A stretch of DNA of 35,978 bases, from the NCBI GenBank assembly GCA_900553265.1, contig USDD01000015.1:1-35978 (forward strand). Direction: 5' to 3'. This document shows, piece after piece, positions 32,135 through 35,978 of the stretch. This stretch comes from an uncultured Eubacteriales bacterium. GTDB taxonomy: Bacteria > Bacillota > Clostridia > Christensenellales > Aristaeellaceae. The notes under the pieces are model-generated. The model did not search any database and was not told where the DNA came from. It saw nothing but the letters and a program-made list of their open reading frames with translations. The position numbers and the translations under genes were made by a program. The first letter of the stretch is position 1, and each line of letters begins with the position of its first letter.

Positions 32135-33298
32135 TCATGCCGAGGGTTCGGCATACGGCACGTAGCCGATCTGCTCGACGATGGCCCGCGCCTCGTCGGA
32201 GGTCGTCCATTCGCAGAGCCGTCGAACCAGCGGGTTTTCGTTGTCCGCCAGATACACGGCGTACACCGTCGTCAGCGCGGGATAAGTGCCGTTCTGGATG
32301 TTCTCCACCGTGGGCGCGACGCCGTCCAGATTCAGCATGTGCGTCTGGTCGTTGCCCACCATTTCCGTGAAATAATATCGGAAGGAATAGCCGATGGATC
32401 CGCCGCCGGCCTCATAATCGGCGACCTGCATGATGATGCTGCCCATGGTTTCCGTGCCCGGTGCTTCCATCAGCTCGTCGCCGCCCATGAAGCGCAGCAT
32501 CATCGACTGGCTGCCGCTGCCCGGATTGCGCTGATAGGCCGTGATCGGCCCCGCGTCGCCGCCCACCTCGCTCCAGTCGGCGATCCTGCCCGAATAGATG
32601 TCCCGAACCTGCTGCGCCGTCAGATTGCCGATGTAATTGAGGTTGTCCACGAAGAACACGAAGGCCTCCCGGGCAAAGGGTGTGAACACCATCTCCAGCC
32701 CGCGGCTCTCTGCCTCCGCGCGCTGTTCTTCGGAGGGATCGGCCACGAAGATCACGTCCGCCGTCCGATTCAGCAGCGCCTCATAGGCCGCGGGCGTGGT
32801 GTCGACGTGCAGAAGCGCGGAGCGATCCTCCGGCAGCGGATCGTAGACCTTCTCCATAAACGCCTCGTAGACCGGCCCCAGCGCCGTTGCGCCGTTGAGT
32901 ACCGGTGCATCAGATGCCGTTCCGTCGATGCGCAGCGGCTGAACTGTCTCTTCCGGAACAGACTCCGCTGGCGCAGCCATATCCGCCGCAGGAACGGTAT
33001 CCTCCTGCGCAGCCGCCTCCGCGTCGATGGGCGCGGCTGCATCCGCCGCAGTCTCCCCTGTCTCTCCGCTCGCCATCAGCGCCGGTTCTTCCGTCGGCAA
33101 AGGCTTCTTCGTCGAGGCTCCATGGTCATTGATACCGACGATCACCGAAACCGCGCCGCAGATTACGCCTGCGCAGGCCAGCATCCGCGCCGCCATGCGC
33201 AGCGCCTCGTTCCTCTTCACGCGCTTCTTTTGCATCCAAATTCCAAGCGCCGCCGCTGCCAGAAGCAGCGCCAGTGCGGCAACAATCCAGTAAATCAC
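32135..33298 (-). CDS. PstS-like substrate-binding protein with N-terminal membrane anchor
   Basis: This 387-residue protein has a C-terminal type II periplasmic-binding domain like PstS; the anion-loop motif RNPGSGSQ is clear, as are IGYSF and YPALTTVYAVYL. Instead of a signal peptide or lipobox it begins with two hydrophobic segments (about residues 3-21 and 40-57). An Ala/Glu/Pro-rich linker of about 80 residues follows. The domain would therefore be tethered outside the membrane. No pstC, pstA or pstB is nearby. I chose the GTG at 33298 since GGAGG lies 5 bases before it. Upstream in-frame ATG and TTG codons sit next to the terminator hairpin of the preceding gene. Phosphate as ligand is an inference from the family. 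Confidence 0.8.
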   Translation of the reverse strand: MIYWIVAALALLLAAAALGIWMQKKRVKRNEALRMAARMLACAGVICGAVSVIVGINDHGASTKKPLPTEEPALMASGETGETAADAAAPIDAEAAAQEDTVPAADMAAPAESVPEETVQPLRIDGTASDAPVLNGATALGPVYEAFMEKVYDPLPEDRSALLHVDTTPAAYEALLNRTADVIFVADPSEEQRAEAESRGLEMVFTPFAREAFVFFVDNLNYIGNLTAQQVRDIYSGRIADWSEVGGDAGPITAYQRNPGSGSQSMMLRFMGGDELMEAPGTETMGSIIMQVADYEAGGGSIGYSFRYYFTEMVGNDQTHMLNLDGVAPTVENIQNGTYPALTTVYAVYLADNENPLVRRLCEWTTSDEARAIVEQIGYVPYAEPSA

Positions 33299-33313
33299 AT
33301 GCACCTCCATAGA

Positions 33314-33347
33314 CAAAAGCCGCCGGAGAGAAAGCCCTCCGGCGGCT
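33314..33347 (-). terminator. Terminator of the nfnA-nfnB operon
   Basis: On the minus strand AGCCGCCGGAG (33337-33347) pairs with CTCCGGCGGCT (33318-33328) around an 8-base loop and is followed by TTTTG, 6 bases after the upstream stop. Confidence 0.85.
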
Positions 33348-33353
33348 CGGTTC

Positions 33354-34775
33354 TTACTTATTCCTGATATACTCGTCGATGGCCTTGGCGGCGTTCTTGC
33401 CCGCGCCCATGGCCAGAATGACGGTGGCCGCGCCGGTCACTGCGTCGCCGCCGGCATACACGCCCTCGCGGCTGGTCAGGCCGTCCTCGCCCTGGGTGAC
33501 GATGCAGCCGTGCTTATTGGCGTCCAGACCGGGGGTCGTGGAACGGATCAGCGGGTTCGGGCTGGTGCCCAGCGCCATGATCATCGTGTCGATGTCCAGC
33601 ACGAATTCGCTGCCTTCCTTGACGATGGGGCGGCGGCGGCCGGAAGCGTCGGGCTCGCCCAGCTCCATCTCCACGCACTTCATGCCACAGACCTCGCCGT
33701 TCTTGGGATCGCGGGGATCGTCGGGGTTGTTGTAGCCCAGAACCTCCACGGGATTGGTCAGGGTCTTGAAGATGATGCCCTCTTCCTCAGCGTGCTCCAC
33801 CTCTTCGCGGCGGGCGGGCAGCTCGGCCATGCCGCGGCGATAGACGATGTAGACCTCTTCCGCGCCCAGGCGCTTGGCGCAGCGCGCCGCGTCCATGGCC
33901 ACATTGCCGCCGCCCACGACGGCGACCTTCTTGCCGTGGCGGATGGGGGTCTTGCTGTCTTTCTTATAGGCCTTCATCAGATTGATGCGGGTCAGGAACT
34001 CGTTGGCGGAGTAAACACCCTTCAGGCTCTCGCCGGGGATGCCCATGAAGCGCGGCAGGCCCGCGCCGGAGCCGATGAACACGGCCTCGTAGCCATCCTC
34101 GAACAGCTCGTCGATGGTCAGCACCTTGCCGATGACCATGTCGGTCTCGATGTCCACGCCCAGCGCCTTGAGGTTGTCGACCTCCTTGTTGACGATGGCC
34201 TTGGGCAAACGGAACTCGGGGATGCCGTAGCTGAGCACGCCGCCGGCGACGTGCAGCGCTTCGAACACGGTGACCTTATAGCCCATGCGCGCCAGATCGC
34301 CCGCACAGGTCAGGCCGGCCGGGCCCGCGCCGATGACGGCGACCTTGTGGCCGTTGGCTTCGGGCGCCTTGGGGGTCTCGGTGGAATGCTCGCGATGCCA
34401 GTCGGCGACGAAGCGCTCCAGACGGCCGATGCCCACGGGCTCGCCCTTGATGCCGCGCACGCACTTGGACTCGCACTGAGTCTCCTGCGGGCAGACGCGG
34501 CCGCACACGGCGGGCAGCGAGGACTGCCTGTTCAGCACCTCGAACGCGCCCTCGATATCCTCGTTGGCGACGCGCTCAATAAAGGAAGGAATGTCGATGC
34601 ACACGGGGCAGGCGCTGACGCAGGGCTTGTTCTTGCAGTGCAGGCAGCGGCGCGCCTCTTCGATGGCCATCTCGTAGGTATAGCCAGTGGCGACTTCCTC
34701 GAAAACCTTGTTGCGATAATTGGGATCCAGAGAGGGCATGGGGCACTTTTTGAGGCTCATATTCTTCTCAGCCAT
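33354..34775 (-). CDS. nfnB: NADPH-dependent oxidoreductase large subunit, NfnB/GltD type
   Basis: This 473-residue cytoplasmic flavoprotein has an N-terminal iron-sulfur domain, CLHCKNKPCVSACPVC and CGRVCPQETQCESKC, binding two [4Fe-4S] clusters. Two Rossmann units follow, VAVIGAGPAGLTCAGDLA in outline for FAD and VAVVGGGNVAMDAARCAKRLG in outline for NADPH. Stand-alone proteins of this type are often called glutamate synthase small subunit (GltA/GltD). With the adjacent NfnA-like gene, one base away, the pair matches NfnAB, which couples ferredoxin and NADH oxidation to NADP reduction. Sulfide dehydrogenase SudAB has the same layout and cannot be excluded. AAGGAGG lies inside the end of the upstream gene. 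Confidence 0.9.
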   Translation of the reverse strand: MAEKNMSLKKCPMPSLDPNYRNKVFEEVATGYTYEMAIEEARRCLHCKNKPCVSACPVCIDIPSFIERVANEDIEGAFEVLNRQSSLPAVCGRVCPQETQCESKCVRGIKGEPVGIGRLERFVADWHREHSTETPKAPEANGHKVAVIGAGPAGLTCAGDLARMGYKVTVFEALHVAGGVLSYGIPEFRLPKAIVNKEVDNLKALGVDIETDMVIGKVLTIDELFEDGYEAVFIGSGAGLPRFMGIPGESLKGVYSANEFLTRINLMKAYKKDSKTPIRHGKKVAVVGGGNVAMDAARCAKRLGAEEVYIVYRRGMAELPARREEVEHAEEEGIIFKTLTNPVEVLGYNNPDDPRDPKNGEVCGMKCVEMELGEPDASGRRRPIVKEGSEFVLDIDTMIMALGTSPNPLIRSTTPGLDANKHGCIVTQGEDGLTSREGVYAGGDAVTGAATVILAMGAGKNAAKAIDEYIRNK

Positions 34776-34776
34776 G

Positions 34777-35619
34777 TTATTCAGCCTCCTTCTTGAGCAG
34801 CTCGCAGGTCTCTTCGCGCTTATGGGCCTCGAAATCGCGGTACATCGCGCCGCGCTTCATGGCCTCGTCGAAGTCCACCTGATGTCCGTCGAACTCAGGG
34901 CCGTCCACGCAGGCGAACTTGGTCTCGCCGCCCACGGTCAGTCGGCAGCCGCCGCACATGCCGGTGCCGTCGATCATGATGGGGTTCATGGAGATCACGG
35001 TCTTCACGCCGTACTTCTTGGTGGTCAGGCAGACGAACTTCATCATAATCACCGGGCCGATGGCGATGACTTCGTCGTAGTTCTCGCCCGCGAGGATCTG
35101 CTCCTCCAGCGGCACGGTGACCACGCCCTTGCGGCCATAGGTGCCGTCGTCGGTCATCATGAACACCTTGTCGGAGCAGGCGTTGAACTCGTCCTCGAGA
35201 ATGACCAGATCCTTGCAGCGGAAGCCGACGAAGGAATGCACCTCCGCGCCTGCGGCATGGAAGGCCTGCGCGACGGGCAGCGCGATGGCGCAGCCCACGC
35301 CGCCGCCGACGATGGCGACCTTCTTCAGACCCTCGATGTGGGTCGCCTTGCCCAGCGGGCCAACGAAATCGGGCAGATAGTCGCCCTCCTTCAGCGCGTT
35401 CAGCTCCATGGTGGTACCGCCGACGATCTGGAAAATAATATCCACCGTGCCCGCCTCGCGGTCATAGCCCGCGATGGTCAGCGGAATGCGCTCGCCGTCC
35501 TGAGAGGCGCGCAGGATGATGAACTGTCCGGCCTTCGCCTTTTTGGCGATCAGCGGAGCCTCGATGACCATCTTGGTGACGGTCGGATTCAGAGGCTGCT
35601 TCTTGACAATCTTAAACAT
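34777..35619 (-). CDS. nfnA: NfnA-type FAD/NAD-binding small subunit with [2Fe-2S] site
   Basis: This 280-residue protein is of the dihydroorotate dehydrogenase electron-transfer (PyrK-like) family. A ferredoxin-reductase-type FAD domain includes RIPLTIAGYD. An NAD domain has VAIVGGGVGCAIALPVA in outline. A C-terminal GMCGGCRLTVGG followed by KFACVDGPEFDG supplies the iron-sulfur cysteines. The start is ATG at 35619, where relatives begin MFKI. AGGAG is 9 bases before it but would abut the in-frame ATG at 35628. It is paired with the NfnB-type subunit. Nfn links the NADH, NADPH and ferredoxin pools in strict anaerobes. Confidence 0.9.
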   Translation of the reverse strand: MFKIVKKQPLNPTVTKMVIEAPLIAKKAKAGQFIILRASQDGERIPLTIAGYDREAGTVDIIFQIVGGTTMELNALKEGDYLPDFVGPLGKATHIEGLKKVAIVGGGVGCAIALPVAQAFHAAGAEVHSFVGFRCKDLVILEDEFNACSDKVFMMTDDGTYGRKGVVTVPLEEQILAGENYDEVIAIGPVIMMKFVCLTTKKYGVKTVISMNPIMIDGTGMCGGCRLTVGGETKFACVDGPEFDGHQVDFDEAMKRGAMYRDFEAHKREETCELLKKEAE

Positions 35620-35646
35620 GGATCCCATCTCCTTGCATTCGATTCA

Positions 35647-35664
35647 GATTCGCGTTGGCGAATC
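35647..35664 (-). promoter_or_regulatory. Hairpin in the nfnA leader
   Basis: GATTCGC and GCGAATC are perfect 7-base inverted arms around a 4-base loop. The hairpin lies in the predicted 5' untranslated region, between the transcription start near 35686 and the ribosome binding site. There is no T-tract after it, so it is not a terminator. Confidence 0.5.
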
Positions 35665-35692
35665 CTTGCATATACAGAAACCATCAGTTTCT

Positions 35693-35721
35693 ATAATAAC
35701 ATGTCCGCGGCCAAAAATCAA
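35693..35721 (-). promoter_or_regulatory. Promoter of nfnA-nfnB
   Basis: On the minus strand TTGATT (35716-35721) and TATTAT (35693-35698) are 17 bp apart, with TG one base before the -10. Confidence 0.65.
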
Positions 35722-35774
35722 TGTCGGAATGTAAAATCCGCCACGAAATATATGCCACATTTCGATGAATCAAT

Positions 35775-35810
35775 AGAAGAAAGAGCGTTTCGCATTCGCG
35801 AAACGCTCTT
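35775..35810 (-). terminator. Terminator of the tRNA-Gly/tRNA-Cys transcript
   Basis: A perfect 13-bp stem (35781-35793 with 35798-35810) closes a four-base loop and on the minus strand runs into TTTCTTC. It begins right after the CCA end of tRNA-Cys. Confidence 0.85.
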
Positions 35811-35811
35811 A

Positions 35812-35886
35812 TGGAGGTGCCACCCGGATTCGGACCGGGGAATGAAGGTTTTGCAGACCTTTGCCTTACCACTTGGCTATGGCACC
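35812..35886 (-). tRNA. tRNA-Cys (anticodon GCA)
   Basis: The minus strand folds as a complete cloverleaf. The acceptor stem is GGTGCCA/TGGCACC, and the D-arm has AGCCAAGTGGTAAGGC. The anticodon stem AAGGT/ACCTT surrounds loop CTGCAAA with anticodon GCA at 35852-35854, and the T-arm has GGTCCGAATCC. U73, the cysteine identity base, is followed by an encoded CCA. Confidence 0.97.
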
Positions 35887-35898
35887 GAATATAAAAAA

Positions 35899-35974
35899 TG
35901 GAGCGGTAGACGAGACTCGGACTCGCGACCTCCACCTTGGCAAGGTGGCGCTCTACCAACTGAGCTACTACCGC
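35899..35974 (-). tRNA. tRNA-Gly (anticodon GCC)
   Basis: The minus strand folds as a cloverleaf. The acceptor stem is GCGGTAG/CTACCGC, and the D-arm has AGCTCAGTTGGTAGAGC. Anticodon stem CCACC/GGTGG surrounds loop TTGCCAA with anticodon GCC at 35939-35941, and the T-arm has GAGTCCGAGTCTC. An encoded CCA follows discriminator U. It lies 12 bases upstream of tRNA-Cys in the same transcript. Confidence 0.97.
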
Positions 35975-35978
35975 ATAA

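Overview
The window is about 36 kb of GC-rich, gene-dense bacterial chromosome. It is best explained as an anaerobic member of the Bacillota, class Clostridia, probably from the gut. The evidence is a glycyl-radical enzyme with its activase, an Nfn-type electron-bifurcating oxidoreductase pair, a four-domain flavodiiron/rubredoxin protein, a bile salt hydrolase-type enzyme, NupOPQ/BmpA and LplB/LplC transporters, an AbrB/SpoVT-type N-terminus, and strong AGGAGG-like ribosome binding sites before most genes. Genus-level placement is not supported by anything I can see. No insertion sequence, integrase, phage module or CRISPR array is visible.

Layout. 1-2.3 kb: an unrecognised protein at the left edge, a minus-strand DUF4143-type ATPase, and a 63-residue protein with an AbrB/SpoVT N-terminus and an unusual tail. 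2.5-7.4 kb: one plus-strand operon of six closely packed genes (homocysteine S-methyltransferase domain, TtcA-like, AroQ-like, cardiolipin synthase, AraD-like, TfoX N-domain) ending in a strong terminator. 7.4-9.2 kb: a minus-strand pair, a small unknown protein followed by a membrane protein with two exported thioredoxin-like domains fused to a DsbD/CcdA-like core. 9.3-14.2 kb: a plus-strand sugar locus with a consensus promoter, LplB and LplC permeases, a large solute-binding protein and a cytoplasmic GH29 alpha-L-fucosidase. The transporter ATPase is not in the window. 14.2-15.5 kb: minus-strand DUF1294 protein and bile salt hydrolase. 15.6-20.4 kb: one 1583-residue exported repeat protein with peptidoglycan-binding and Fn3-like modules, including a 215-bp exact internal duplication.

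20.4-23.1 kb: a Crp/Fnr regulator divergent from a flavodiiron protein, with a perfect 14-bp palindrome between them. 23.2-24.5 kb: a purine permease with repeated promoter motifs. 24.9-32.0 kb, all minus strand, transcribed in the order bmpA, yjjI, yjjW, nupO, nupP, nupQ: a nucleoside-type ABC importer whose binding-protein gene is separated from the ATPase and permease genes by a YjjI/YjjW glycyl-radical enzyme system. I consider this the most interesting locus, because yjjI/yjjW of Escherichia coli also sit beside nucleoside catabolism genes (deoCABD). 32.1-35.6 kb: an orphan PstS-like membrane-anchored protein and the nfnA/nfnB-type pair. 35.8-36.0 kb: tRNA-Cys and tRNA-Gly on the minus strand.

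Several annotated starts differ from the longest reading frame because the ribosome binding site, the promoter position or the family N-terminus points to an internal ATG, GTG or TTG. Many long open frames antisense to the real genes are by-products of GC-rich codon use and are left out.
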